The position numbers were made by a program, and so were the translations under genes. The notes beneath the pieces are model-generated. The model searched no databases and had not been told where the DNA came from. It saw only the letters and a list, made by a program, of their open reading frames with translations. This document shows positions 9,245 through 17,653 of a DNA stretch of 31,009 nt, piece after piece. The DNA comes from JBGSON01 sp041739085. GTDB lineage: Bacteria > Patescibacteriota > Gracilibacteria > CAIRYL01. The DNA lies in the NCBI GenBank assembly GCA_041739085.1, contig JBGSON010000054.1, positions 1 through 31,009 of the forward strand. The letters run 5' to 3'. Numbering within the stretch: position 1 is the stretch's first letter; every line of letters starts with the position of its first letter.

Positions 9245-9273
9245 AGTATATCCGAGAATAGGCACGAAAACAA
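9245..9273 (-). promoter_or_regulatory. promoter of the pilT-like gene
   Basis: Minus strand TTGTTT (9268-9273), a 17-bp spacer, then TATACT (9245-9250). The predicted start is about 22 nt before the ATG. The ATG itself lacks a Shine-Dalgarno sequence. Confidence 0.5.
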
Positions 9274-9297
9274 CCTCCATCTTCATGGGGTGTTCAC

Positions 9298-9328
9298 AAA
9301 AAAAGCCTGCGGGCTGGGCAGGCTTTTT
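9298..9328 (-). terminator. Rho-independent terminator
   Basis: A GCCTGC/GCAGGC stem extended by A/T pairs on both sides, with a 7-nt loop. On the minus strand it is followed by seven T, ending the transcript of the exported-protein gene. The A-run/T-run symmetry would let it work on the other strand too. Confidence 0.8.
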
Positions 9329-9350
9329 AATTCCTTAAGAAATAAAGAGA

Positions 9351-11024
9351 TCATCCTCTCGGATAGTATTTTGAGTAGAGCACCCGCGCAAGGATGGTGA
9401 ACGCCTCTCTCTGGGTTATGGAATCATAGTTCCCGGAAAGATTCGAGTCTGTGATCCCCGCTTCCTCTGCGTCAGCGTAGATATCATTCCAGTTTTCAAA
9501 AGTATAGTACGATCCGAGTTCGGGATAGAAAGTAGAAAGCGCATAGTCAAGGAAGGTCTGTTTTGAGACAGGAAAGGTGTCCGCTGTCTCATAGAGGTAA
9601 TATTCATCGGCGAACATGCCGAAGAGGAGATGCATTTCCCCGGTGGTCAAAATGGCATCAGGATCGAACGTGCTCTGAAAAGATCCGAGAAACGTGCCAT
9701 CGCCATTGAGGAGGACAAGGTATTTCATGGAGGTCCGGAGAGGAAGTTCAATTCCTGCGATCCAGCGCCTCGTCTCTCGGCTCAGCGTTCCTTCCGGCAT
9801 TTCCATATCTCCGGAAAGTGCCACATCGATATCATTCCACATCTCCTCAAGAGTGAGACCATAGCTTTCTTCTCCGTAGTACACATCAGTTGACGGCCAG
9901 CTCTCGGATTCGGAATAGTCGTACGATGTATCCCACTGCTCCATCTCCCATTCATAGATCGCGAGAAGGGCATCAAAGTATTTCGTGAGATCAATGGTGT
10001 CGCCCGAGACGGGAGGGAATGAAATCCGGTCGGCATTTTGTGTGATGAACATCATTCCGGAAAATGAAATATCGAGAGACGCGGTGTCTTTCAGGATGTA
10101 TTCATACGTGGTTTCGTCCCAGCCCCATACCGGATAATCGATGTGAGCCGTGATACTCATCCGTGTTGACGTGATGTAATCGCCGGAAACAAAGAATACG
10201 ATTTCGAGCTGGAGGTTCTTCGCCACTTCTGCCCAGGATTCGATAAACGCCGCCCGGCTGTCGTTCTCAAAATCCGCTTTCGCACTGGAGATCTCTTCCT
10301 CGGAGATCCCAAAGTAGCGTGCGAGGTCGTAGAGTTCCTGAGGTTTGATGACATCAGGATCCGTCTCCAGGGTTACGGTGATCTCATTTCCGAGTCTCGT
10401 CACCCTGATCATTTTTGACGCGATGAGCCTTTCCCAGACCTCCATACTCAATTCTTCGTGGTTTGAAAGAGCATTTTCGATGAAGCCGGAGAATTCTTCT
10501 GCTTCGTATCCGAGGAGACCAGAAAACATACTGGAAGTCTCCTCAAGATCGATGAAGAGATATTTCCCTTCGAGAAATTTCACAAGCTCGAATACCCCTT
10601 CTCCGATCCGCTTCGGGTAATTCGTCCCTCCGTCTCCAGCGACGGAAAAGTCGAGATCGTGCATCCGGTACCAGAGGTTTGCGTTCGAATCCCGGTAAAA
10701 GATATCCTCACCCGCGGTAAAAGTCCCGATCATGACCGGGGTCGTCGGATCAAGATGTTCAGCGGCATAGGTGAGGTCGAACGATCCGGAATAATCAGTG
10801 TGGGCTTCCATGTCTCCATGGTAATAGGAGCTCTCGAACGCGGCGTCCATGAGGATCATTTCGTTCATGCCGAAAGAAAAGGAACCGGTTCCGGTATATT
10901 CATCAGACATCGTGTGCTTCATGGCATCGAGGAGGTCTTCCCCGGGCGTCCCTGCGAGAGCGGAAGAGAGCTGGCCAACGAAAAAGAAGCAACTCACGAG
11001 AGAGAGAAAGAGTAATTTTTTCAT
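9351..11024 (-). CDS. large exported protein with an SLH-like C-terminus
   Basis: A 557-residue protein that starts best at the ATG at 11024, which gives a classic signal peptide: KK, then LLFLSLVSCFFFVGQL, then the ASALA-type cleavage region SSALAG at about 20-25. The mature part is acidic and rich in Tyr, Asp, Glu and Ser, with beta-rich alternation and no lipobox Cys at the cleavage site. The last 30 residues (NYDSITQREAFTILARVLYS) resemble the helix of an S-layer-homology repeat (T-R-x-E-x-x-x-L-L). I do not recognise the body. A surface or envelope role is inferred. It has a strong terminator and shares no operon with pilT. The pairing with the SLH-bearing subtilase elsewhere in the window suggests an S-layer-like envelope. 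Confidence 0.8.
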   Translation of the reverse strand: MKKLLFLSLVSCFFFVGQLSSALAGTPGEDLLDAMKHTMSDEYTGTGSFSFGMNEMILMDAAFESSYYHGDMEAHTDYSGSFDLTYAAEHLDPTTPVMIGTFTAGEDIFYRDSNANLWYRMHDLDFSVAGDGGTNYPKRIGEGVFELVKFLEGKYLFIDLEETSSMFSGLLGYEAEEFSGFIENALSNHEELSMEVWERLIASKMIRVTRLGNEITVTLETDPDVIKPQELYDLARYFGISEEEISSAKADFENDSRAAFIESWAEVAKNLQLEIVFFVSGDYITSTRMSITAHIDYPVWGWDETTYEYILKDTASLDISFSGMMFITQNADRISFPPVSGDTIDLTKYFDALLAIYEWEMEQWDTSYDYSESESWPSTDVYYGEESYGLTLEEMWNDIDVALSGDMEMPEGTLSRETRRWIAGIELPLRTSMKYLVLLNGDGTFLGSFQSTFDPDAILTTGEMHLLFGMFADEYYLYETADTFPVSKQTFLDYALSTFYPELGSYYTFENWNDIYADAEEAGITDSNLSGNYDSITQREAFTILARVLYSKYYPRG

Positions 11025-11115
11025 ACGAAAAACGAAAAATGACAAAACGCAGAGGTGATTCTACATGTTTTTTGTGGCGCATGACATTCTTTTTTTACAT
11101 GTGAGTCAGCAGATT

Positions 11116-11211
11116 CAAAGAAAAATGAAAAAAGAGAAAAGAAAAATGAAGGTGACGACGAGTGGCGACACCTTTCTTTCCTCTTTTGTGCTTTTTCTTT
11201 TTTCTTTTCTT
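11116..11211. repeat. purine/pyrimidine inverted repeat upstream of tpiA
   Basis: A nearly pure purine arm (11116-11154) faces a nearly pure pyrimidine arm (11169-11211). The inner 6 bp match exactly (AAGGTG 11149-11154, CACCTT 11169-11174), and the outer parts pair imperfectly. It lies in the 236-bp divergent gap between the exported-protein gene and tpiA, where I see no convincing gene. Confidence 0.4.
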
Positions 11212-11260
11212 GAGAAATGCATCCGAATCTTTCATACTGACGGCGATTTCATTTTTTGCC

Positions 11261-11929
11261 ATGCGATTTCCCCTCATCCTCACGAATTTTAAAAACTATC
11301 CCTCTGCCCTCGGAGAGAGTGCGGAACATTTGGCTGAGATCCATATTCAGGCGATGAAAATAACAGGGAAGCAGTTTGCCGTGGCAGTTTCCGCACTTGA
11401 TCTGAGGAATATCGCAGGGAGATTCGGTAACGAATTGCCGGTCTTCGCCCAGCACGTGGATGACGGGGGATACGGTTCCACGACGGGAAAGATCATTCCG
11501 GAGGAGGTGAAGAAGCTCGGTGCTTCTGGAGCACTCCTCAATCATTCCGAGTGCCGGATCGGCGACATGGAGCGGCTCGGAAAGATCATCGGGAGATGCC
11601 GGGACGCGGGCCTCATGGTCGTCGTCTGTGCAGAGGATGCGGAAGAGGGAGCACAGATCATGGAGAAATTTTCACCGGATCTCATTGCCGTCGAGCCTCC
11701 GGAACTCATCGGAGGAGACATTTCCGTGTCCAGCGCACGTCCTGAGCTCATAGAGGAGAGCGTGAAAAAGATCGGCACAGGAAAGGTGCTGGTCGGAGCG
11801 GGGGTAAAAACAGGAGAAGATGTCCGTATCGCCATGGAGCTCGGTGCGGTGGGAGTGCTCCTCGCGAGCGGAGTGACAAAGGCTGCGGATCCCGGAAGAG
11901 TTTTGGAAGATTTGGTCTCCGGACTATGA
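11261..11929 (+). CDS. tpiA: triosephosphate isomerase, archaeal type
   Basis: A 222-residue enzyme that interconverts dihydroxyacetone phosphate and glyceraldehyde 3-phosphate. The ATG at 11261 gives the usual archaeal-type length, whereas bacterial enzymes are about 250; the open frame extends further up only into a hydrophobic low-complexity stretch. The catalytic residues are Lys11 in TNFKNY, His95 in LLNHSECR and Glu145 in AVEPPELIG. The phosphate-binding loops are GAGVKTGEDV and LLASGVTKAADP. NHSE and EPPELIG are characteristic of the archaeal branch. The stop overlaps the start of map (ATGA, 11926-11929), so the two are translationally coupled. Confidence 0.93.
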   Translation: MRFPLILTNFKNYPSALGESAEHLAEIHIQAMKITGKQFAVAVSALDLRNIAGRFGNELPVFAQHVDDGGYGSTTGKIIPEEVKKLGASGALLNHSECRIGDMERLGKIIGRCRDAGLMVVVCAEDAEEGAQIMEKFSPDLIAVEPPELIGGDISVSSARPELIEESVKKIGTGKVLVGAGVKTGEDVRIAMELGAVGVLLASGVTKAADPGRVLEDLVSGL

Positions 11930-12699
11930 CGATCACGATCAAGAACGGCGCTGAGATCGAAGGGATGCGGATCGCCGGGAGGATCGCCGCAGAAACCCTC
12001 GATTTCATCACACCATTCATCCAAGCGGAAGTGAGCACGGGAGAGATCAATGACCGGTGTCATGAATATATTCTATCCCGGGGATGCATCTCCGCGACGC
12101 TCGGTTACCGCGGATTCCCGAAAAGCGTCTGCACCTCTGTAAATGATGTCGTCTGTCACGGCATCCCATCCTATGAAGTCATCCTCAGAGAAGGGGACAT
12201 CATCAATGTCGATGTCACCGTGATCAAGGAAGGATTTTTCGGGGACACTTCCCGGATGTACTTCATCGGAAAATGTTCTGAGAAAGCGGTTCATCTCGTC
12301 GAGAGGACAAAGAAGGCGATGATGCGGGGGATCGAAGCGGTAAAACCACATGTGCATCTCAATGAAATCGGAAAGGCGATCGAGGAATACATTGAGAAAT
12401 TTTCCTACGGCATCGTCCGTGAATATACCGGGCATGGAATCGGAAGGCATTTTCATGAAGATCCCCATGTCTTTCATTATGACACGAGGAACTCAGGTCC
12501 GCGCCTCGAACCGGGAATGATCTTCACCATCGAACCGATGATCAATATGTCGCCGGAATGGGAGACATTTGTCGACAAAGAAGACAAGTGGACCGTCCGG
12601 ACAAAGGACGGGGCGCTCTCCGCGCAGTGGGAGCACACGATCCTTGTCACTGAGACCGGATATGAGATCCTCACCCTGTCTCCTCAGGAGGGAAAATGA
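11926..12699 (+). CDS. map: methionine aminopeptidase, type I
   Basis: A 257-residue cytoplasmic metalloprotease that removes the N-terminal Met from new proteins. The two-metal ligand set is complete: Asp96 (NVDVT), Asp107 (GDTSR), His170 (GHGIGRHFHEDP), Glu203 (FTIEPM) and Glu235 (QWEHT). The substrate-contacting His79 (CHGIPS) and His177 are also present. There is no type II insert and no N-terminal zinc-finger extension, so it is a type Ia enzyme. The start codon overlaps the tpiA stop. It ends 11 bases before the end of the convergent gene on the minus strand, with no terminator between. Confidence 0.97.
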   Translation: MTITIKNGAEIEGMRIAGRIAAETLDFITPFIQAEVSTGEINDRCHEYILSRGCISATLGYRGFPKSVCTSVNDVVCHGIPSYEVILREGDIINVDVTVIKEGFFGDTSRMYFIGKCSEKAVHLVERTKKAMMRGIEAVKPHVHLNEIGKAIEEYIEKFSYGIVREYTGHGIGRHFHEDPHVFHYDTRNSGPRLEPGMIFTIEPMINMSPEWETFVDKEDKWTVRTKDGALSAQWEHTILVTETGYEILTLSPQEGK

Positions 12700-12710
12700 A
12701 GGATGATATC

Positions 12711-13658
12711 TCAGGTTGAAGGGAGGAGAGCGACAAAGTCGAAACTGAGCTGACTGTTATTGTCAGGCCTGAGAAGATATTTTTTTCTTGCCTTCATTAT
12801 TCTTCCCGCTTTTCCGGGGATCCAGTAGTTGTTGGAATCCTCATCGATAATTCCGAGAATCTCATTCGCGATGCACGTTACCCTGAGGGAGACATCCTGA
12901 AGGATTTTCCGATTCCACAGCGACTTCAGACGTTTCCGGCAATCATATTTCACCAGTCTTTTTTCTCCCGATAAATGGGTCGTTTCGGATTCTACTCTAA
13001 AAAAATCCCGATAAATCTCCCTGAGTCTTGTGTTTATTCTCTCCATGGCCGCGGTGAGATAATCCAGTTCTGCAAAACCAAGGATCCCTCTCATTGCCGG
13101 ATATTCACGGAAATACTGAAGGAATGACTGACGGGCTTCTTCAAATTCCGTGCCCGTGGGGGGATATGCGGGATTGATTGCGGGAGAGAGAAAAAAACAT
13201 TTTTCCCGGATATTTTCGACAAGAGTCTGAAGAGTGAGTAGGCTTTTTTTGATGATTTCCACCTGATCCCAATTCGTTTCCGCATCCATGAAGCGGAGAA
13301 CTCCGGTGAGAGCGGTAACATTCTGTTCCGTTCTCCGCCGGACAATATTTACTTCTTGGGTGCTGACATCCTCATATCTCGCATGGATGGACTGCTGGAG
13401 TTCCAGGAAGCGTGACACGAGCGCCCGGATTAGACCTGATAGCTCATGAAAATCCTTGCCGTCAATTTTTTCGACTTCCCGGTGTTTTTTATCAATCGCA
13501 TCTTCATCATGCCGAAAATGGCGCATCGGGAGATCGCCGATGGTGAGAGGAAGTATGCCAAGATGAGTCTGAAAAACATCCTGAACCCGGGAATACCTTT
13601 CACAGGGTTCTCCTTTTTGAGACAACGCTATCCGGATGTCTGTTTCAAAGTCTCCCAA
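12711..13658 (-). CDS. hypothetical helical protein
   Basis: A 315-residue soluble protein predicted to be mostly alpha-helical, with heptad-like stretches around residues 70-125 (HELSGLIRALVSRFLELQQ and after) and a basic C-terminal third (KRLKSLWNRK, KARKKYLLR). No signal peptide, membrane span or known motif is seen. The longest frame starts at a TTG (13658) with no Shine-Dalgarno sequence, so the real start is uncertain; the first ATG is at codon 45. It follows priA in the same direction, but a 53-nt gap and an intervening run of stops do not show whether they are co-transcribed in the order priA then this gene. Confidence 0.65.
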   Translation of the reverse strand: MGDFETDIRIALSQKGEPCERYSRVQDVFQTHLGILPLTIGDLPMRHFRHDEDAIDKKHREVEKIDGKDFHELSGLIRALVSRFLELQQSIHARYEDVSTQEVNIVRRRTEQNVTALTGVLRFMDAETNWDQVEIIKKSLLTLQTLVENIREKCFFLSPAINPAYPPTGTEFEEARQSFLQYFREYPAMRGILGFAELDYLTAAMERINTRLREIYRDFFRVESETTHLSGEKRLVKYDCRKRLKSLWNRKILQDVSLRVTCIANEILGIIDEDSNNYWIPGKAGRIMKARKKYLLRPDNNSQLSFDFVALLPST

Positions 13659-13711
13659 TGAAATTCTATGAAAGTATTTGTTTATATCACATTGAAAATC
13701 ATTTTGTCAAA

Positions 13712-15904
13712 TCACAGACTTTCTGTTGGATCACGGTCGATGCGGAGACCGGACAGGATTTCATCCTTTAAGAGAACCTCAGGATTTTTTCCGATGAGGA
13801 AGAGATGAAAATGATATTTCCGGTGCTTCACGGGGACCATCGCGGGAGCCACTGAGAGCGTGATTTGTTTTTTCAGATTCAGTTTTTCAATTTTTTCCTC
13901 AAATTTTGATTTCCATTTTTTCACCCGATCAAGCGCTTTTTTCTCATTTTCATCGACCGAGATTATTCGGATGATCTCTGTAAAAGGAGGAAGATGATGT
14001 TCCTTCCTCTCCGTGAGTTCATTCTCATAAAATCCTTCCGTGTCATCGTTCTTTAAAAACCGGAGGAGCGGGTGTTCCGTTTGATATGTCTGGAGGATGA
14101 CCTCACCCTTTCCTCCGAGCCTCCGGGTCCTTCCAGAGAGCTGCGAGAAAAGCTGAAAGGAATATTCCGACGAACGGAAATCGGGAAAATGAAAAGCAAG
14201 GTCGCCGAGCATGATCCCGACGAGTCCGATATTCGGGAGGTCGAGCCCTTTGCTCACGATCTGCGTGCCGATGAGGATATCTGCATTTCCGGATGCGAAT
14301 GACTGGAAGATCTCGTCAGCACTTTCTTTCCGGGATGTGGAATCCTTGTCCGCACGGATGACCTTCGCGGAAGGAAAGAGTTTTTTCGTTTCGCGTTCGA
14401 GTTCCTGCGTTCCCATGCCGAATCCTTTTAGCTGAGTCGATCTGCATTTCGGACAGAAAATGGGGACCGGGTCGACATGACCGCAATGATGGCAGAGGAG
14501 AAATTCTTTTCCCGCGTTACTCTTATGGAGTGTGGATCTCAGTGAACACGCGGAGCATGAAATGGAGTCACCGCACTGTCTGCACACAAGAGATGAGTGG
14601 ATGCCGCGCCGGTTGAGAAAGAGAAGGACCTGTTTCATTTCCCGGAGACAAGCCGATATTTTTTTCTGGAGGAGAGATGAAAACGGCGAGAAGTTTTTTG
14701 CCATGAGTTCTTCCCGGAGATCGACGATATGGAGATCGGGCTTCGCTTCTTTTATGAATCGATCTTCGATCCGGACAAGCGAAAGAGGGTTTCCTTCATT
14801 TTTCGTACGAATATACGTTTCCAGGCTCGGAGTCGCGCTGGAAAAGATGATGTTCGCGCCATGGACCTCCGCGAGCATCTCTGCCGCTTTCCGCGCATGG
14901 TACCGGGGAGACTGATCGCTTTTGTAGGAAGAATCCTGCTCTTCTTCGACCACGACAAGACCGAGGTCATCAAAAGGGAGAAAGAGCGCCGCACGTGTTC
15001 CGAAAATTATTTTTACCGTACCTTTCTTCACTTTCCACCAGAGAGAGAGTTTTTCCCCTTTTGAAAGTCGGGAGTGGAACATGGAGGCGATCCCTCCGGG
15101 GAAGTGCTTTTCGAAGAGTGATTTCAGGGATTCCGTCACGAATTGCTCAGGGAAAAGATAGAGCGCCGATTTTCCCCCGGCGATGGTGTCCGAGATTCTC
15201 TTGAGCGCAAGGAGTGTTTTTCCGGACGCGGGCGGTCCGAAGAGGAGTGATCTCTTGTTTTGCCGGAGTGATTGAAGCGCCTGTTCCTGCCCCGGGGTGA
15301 ATCGGGGGAAAGAAAAAGACGTGGGAGTTTTCGGTCCAGCAAGCTCCCGGAGGATCCTCCTCACGAATCCTTTCTTCAGAGCATTTTGGATAACGCCGAG
15401 TGAGATCCCATGATCGTTCCTCATCTCTTCTTCCCGCATCGAGCCGCCGTTTTTCTGCAGGATTTCTCTGAGAAGGACCTGCTTCGCCCCTTTTGCTGTG
15501 ATGTGCTCCAAATTTTCGGTGATTTCGAGTACCGGTTCTGAGGGAGGGACACCTCCGGATATCCAGATTTTTTCCGGAAGCATGAGATCGAGTGTCGTTG
15601 AGTGGGGAGAGAAATAGTAATCTCCGATCATCATGAGAAACTCAAGATTTTTTTCCGTGAGAAGGGGCAGGCTCAGGATTCCCCCAAGCTCAAGGGTGTC
15701 GAAAGACGGCTCTTCTCTGTGCACTCGGAGGACGACCCCTTTTTCACGCTTCCCCCTGAGGGAGATCTCAGCAATCGATCCGGGCAAGACTTTCACTCTC
15801 ATTTTTTCAGGTACGGAAAAGGTGACAATGCCGTTTCCGAAAGGGAGGACCCGATGATGGATGATATCAGCGAAGAGCATTCTCGATTTCTCATGCGACT
15901 CCAT
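13712..15904 (-). CDS. priA: primosomal protein N' (PriA helicase)
   Basis: A 730-residue superfamily 2 helicase that reloads the replisome at stalled forks; the length matches the family. The N-terminal DNA-binding domain covers residues 1-110. Walker A is GPPASGKT (223-230). The Walker B region reads VVVEEEQDSSYK (317-328), where most PriA proteins have DEEHDSSYK, so the usual DEEH box is EEEQ. Next come SATPSLETY (356-363), then two zinc-binding sites with eight Cys at 441, 444, 450, 453, 471, 474, 484 and 487. Helicase motif V/VI includes ILIGTQIVSKGLDLPNIGLVGI and the QLSGRTRRLG block. The start is the ATG at 15904. Confidence 0.95.
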   Translation of the reverse strand: MESHEKSRMLFADIIHHRVLPFGNGIVTFSVPEKMRVKVLPGSIAEISLRGKREKGVVLRVHREEPSFDTLELGGILSLPLLTEKNLEFLMMIGDYYFSPHSTTLDLMLPEKIWISGGVPPSEPVLEITENLEHITAKGAKQVLLREILQKNGGSMREEEMRNDHGISLGVIQNALKKGFVRRILRELAGPKTPTSFSFPRFTPGQEQALQSLRQNKRSLLFGPPASGKTLLALKRISDTIAGGKSALYLFPEQFVTESLKSLFEKHFPGGIASMFHSRLSKGEKLSLWWKVKKGTVKIIFGTRAALFLPFDDLGLVVVEEEQDSSYKSDQSPRYHARKAAEMLAEVHGANIIFSSATPSLETYIRTKNEGNPLSLVRIEDRFIKEAKPDLHIVDLREELMAKNFSPFSSLLQKKISACLREMKQVLLFLNRRGIHSSLVCRQCGDSISCSACSLRSTLHKSNAGKEFLLCHHCGHVDPVPIFCPKCRSTQLKGFGMGTQELERETKKLFPSAKVIRADKDSTSRKESADEIFQSFASGNADILIGTQIVSKGLDLPNIGLVGIMLGDLAFHFPDFRSSEYSFQLFSQLSGRTRRLGGKGEVILQTYQTEHPLLRFLKNDDTEGFYENELTERKEHHLPPFTEIIRIISVDENEKKALDRVKKWKSKFEEKIEKLNLKKQITLSVAPAMVPVKHRKYHFHLFLIGKNPEVLLKDEILSGLRIDRDPTESL

Positions 15905-16028
15905 TCTAGAAGAGAAATGAAAGCATGGGAAATGTCATCATTCTTCCTGCTTCTTCGCAGAGGACTATGGCCCTGGCCGCAGTGGTCCATTTTCTTTCCT
16001 CGGAACAAGCGGTGATTCGCGACGAAGT

Positions 16029-16057
16029 TTGCGATAAAATACAAAAAATGATATAAT
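16029..16057 (+). promoter_or_regulatory. promoter of the zinc-ribbon gene
   Basis: TTGCGA (16029-16034), a 17-bp spacer, then a perfect TATAAT (16052-16057). The predicted start, near 16064, is only about 4 nt before the ATG at 16068, so the message may be almost leaderless. Confidence 0.58.
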
Positions 16058-16067
16058 ATATATTAAT

Positions 16068-16595
16068 ATGCACCATATTCCTATGCAGCTTAAAAACATT
16101 CACTGTAAAATCTGTAAAAAAATGGTCTCCCGGAATGCGACACATTGTCCTCATTGCTGTGCAAAAATGGCCGGACCGTTCTGGAAAAATCCACTTTTTT
16201 ATCTCCTCCTTGGATGCGCGGTCATCTTCTTTTTCTATTATCGGGGCATGACGAACACCGATTCAAATATTGTCTACGATGCGTATTCCAAACAAAGAGA
16301 ATCCACTGCGTTTCAGCTTGCGGCGCTCGAAGCCGGTCATAATAGTCCCTCTTCGGATCTAGTGCGAAAATATGATCTGATTCTCGGAGCGCTCCAGAAA
16401 AAATGTGTCGGGAACGATGAAGAGGAGATCAGCGATTTTATCTTCATCACCCATGAGAAGCTCTCACGGTCCGGATCCGAGCTGACACTCTATGAAGTGG
16501 CAAAAGGAGTGAATGAATCGCTCAGTATCGAAGGATATTCCATGGATTGCGGAGATGCGTTCGATGCGTTTGCCGCGATTCCATCGGAGGAGTAA
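16068..16595 (+). CDS. zinc-ribbon membrane protein
   Basis: A 175-residue protein. A four-Cys zinc ribbon at the N-terminus (HCKIC at 12-16 and HCPHC at 26-30) is followed by one membrane span (PLFYLLLGCAVIFFFYY, about 42-58) and an acidic C-terminal domain of about 115 residues with two further Cys. With the ribbon inside the cell, the C-terminal domain would be outside. Similar zinc-ribbon-TM proteins are widespread and their functions are mostly unknown. The ATG at 16068 is preferred; a second at 16083 is possible. It is the first gene before rfbB and rdgB on the same strand. Confidence 0.75.
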   Translation: MHHIPMQLKNIHCKICKKMVSRNATHCPHCCAKMAGPFWKNPLFYLLLGCAVIFFFYYRGMTNTDSNIVYDAYSKQRESTAFQLAALEAGHNSPSSDLVRKYDLILGALQKKCVGNDEEEISDFIFITHEKLSRSGSELTLYEVAKGVNESLSIEGYSMDCGDAFDAFAAIPSEE

Positions 16596-16636
16596 GATGC
16601 CATCCGGTTCTCTTCATCCTCCAGAGTCTTTTGAAG

Positions 16637-17653
16637 TTGAAACGGAAACTCATGATCGCCGGCGGAGCGGGTTTTATCGGATCGAATTTTGTCCAATTTG
16701 TTTCAGAAACTCATCCGGACTATTCCGTCCTTGTTTTTGACGCGCTCACGTACGCGGGAAACCTCGAAAACCTGGAACCCGTCCGCGGGAAAATCGAGTT
16801 CGTTCAGGGAAGCATCGCCGATCTCACGGCTCTCGAAAAAGTGTTTCAGGAATACAGACCGGAATATGTCGTAAATTTCGCAGCGGAAACACATGTCGAC
16901 CGGTCCATCATCGGACCCCGGATATTTCTTGAAACAAACGTCCTCGGGACGCAGAACCTGCTCGAATGCGTGAAGAAATATTCCGTAGAAAGATATGTCC
17001 AGATCTCAACGGACGAGGTGTACGGAGATCTCGGGGACACAAAAGGGACGTATTTTACGGAAGCGACTCCCATTGCGCCGAACTGTCCCTATGCGGCTTC
17101 GAAAGCCGCCGCCGACCTTTTTGTCCGGTCGTATTTCGAGACGTACAGGATCCCCGTGCTCATCACGAGATGCACAAACAATTACGGACCGTACCAGTAC
17201 CCGGAAAAACTCATCCCATTCTTCCTCTTCCGAGCGCTCAATGATGAGTCGCTTCCCCTCTACGGCGACGGAAGGAATATCCGCGACTGGCTCTTTGTCC
17301 GGGACCACTGCCGGGCGATCGATCTCGTCCTCCACAAGGGAAAACCGGGAGAGGTCTACAATATCGGCGGGAACAACGAGAAGACGAATCTCGAGATCAC
17401 GGAGATCCTCCTCGAAAAAATCGGGAAACCGAAAACACTCATCACTTTCGTCAAAGACAGGCTCGCCCACGACCGGAGATACGCCATGGATTCCTCAAAG
17501 ATCAGGAAAGAACTCGGATGGGCGCCGGAACATCCTTTTGAAAAATGGATCGAAGTCACGATCGAATGGTATATGAATCATAAAGACTGGGTCGACCGGT
17601 GCGCGAAAAAGTCAGATGAGTTCCGTACGACCAATTATGGGAAAGGAATATGA
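16637..17653 (+). CDS. rfbB: dTDP-glucose 4,6-dehydratase
   Basis: A 338-residue extended SDR enzyme that turns dTDP-glucose into dTDP-4-keto-6-deoxyglucose, an early step to rhamnose and related surface sugars. I place the start at the TTG at 16637 because the first Rossmann strand needs KRKLMIAGGAGFIG; the ATG at 16652 would cut into that strand. The NAD motif is GGAGFIG (9-15). The dehydratase signature STDEVYGDL (124-132) supplies the Thr-Asp-Glu active-site trio, and YAASK (152-156) the Tyr/Lys pair. RCTNNYGPYQYPEKLIP and GDGRNIRDWLFVRDHC are hallmarks of RfbB. It shares a 4-base overlap (ATGA) with rdgB. No other rhamnose genes are in the window. Confidence 0.92.
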   Translation: MKRKLMIAGGAGFIGSNFVQFVSETHPDYSVLVFDALTYAGNLENLEPVRGKIEFVQGSIADLTALEKVFQEYRPEYVVNFAAETHVDRSIIGPRIFLETNVLGTQNLLECVKKYSVERYVQISTDEVYGDLGDTKGTYFTEATPIAPNCPYAASKAAADLFVRSYFETYRIPVLITRCTNNYGPYQYPEKLIPFFLFRALNDESLPLYGDGRNIRDWLFVRDHCRAIDLVLHKGKPGEVYNIGGNNEKTNLEITEILLEKIGKPKTLITFVKDRLAHDRRYAMDSSKIRKELGWAPEHPFEKWIEVTIEWYMNHKDWVDRCAKKSDEFRTTNYGKGI

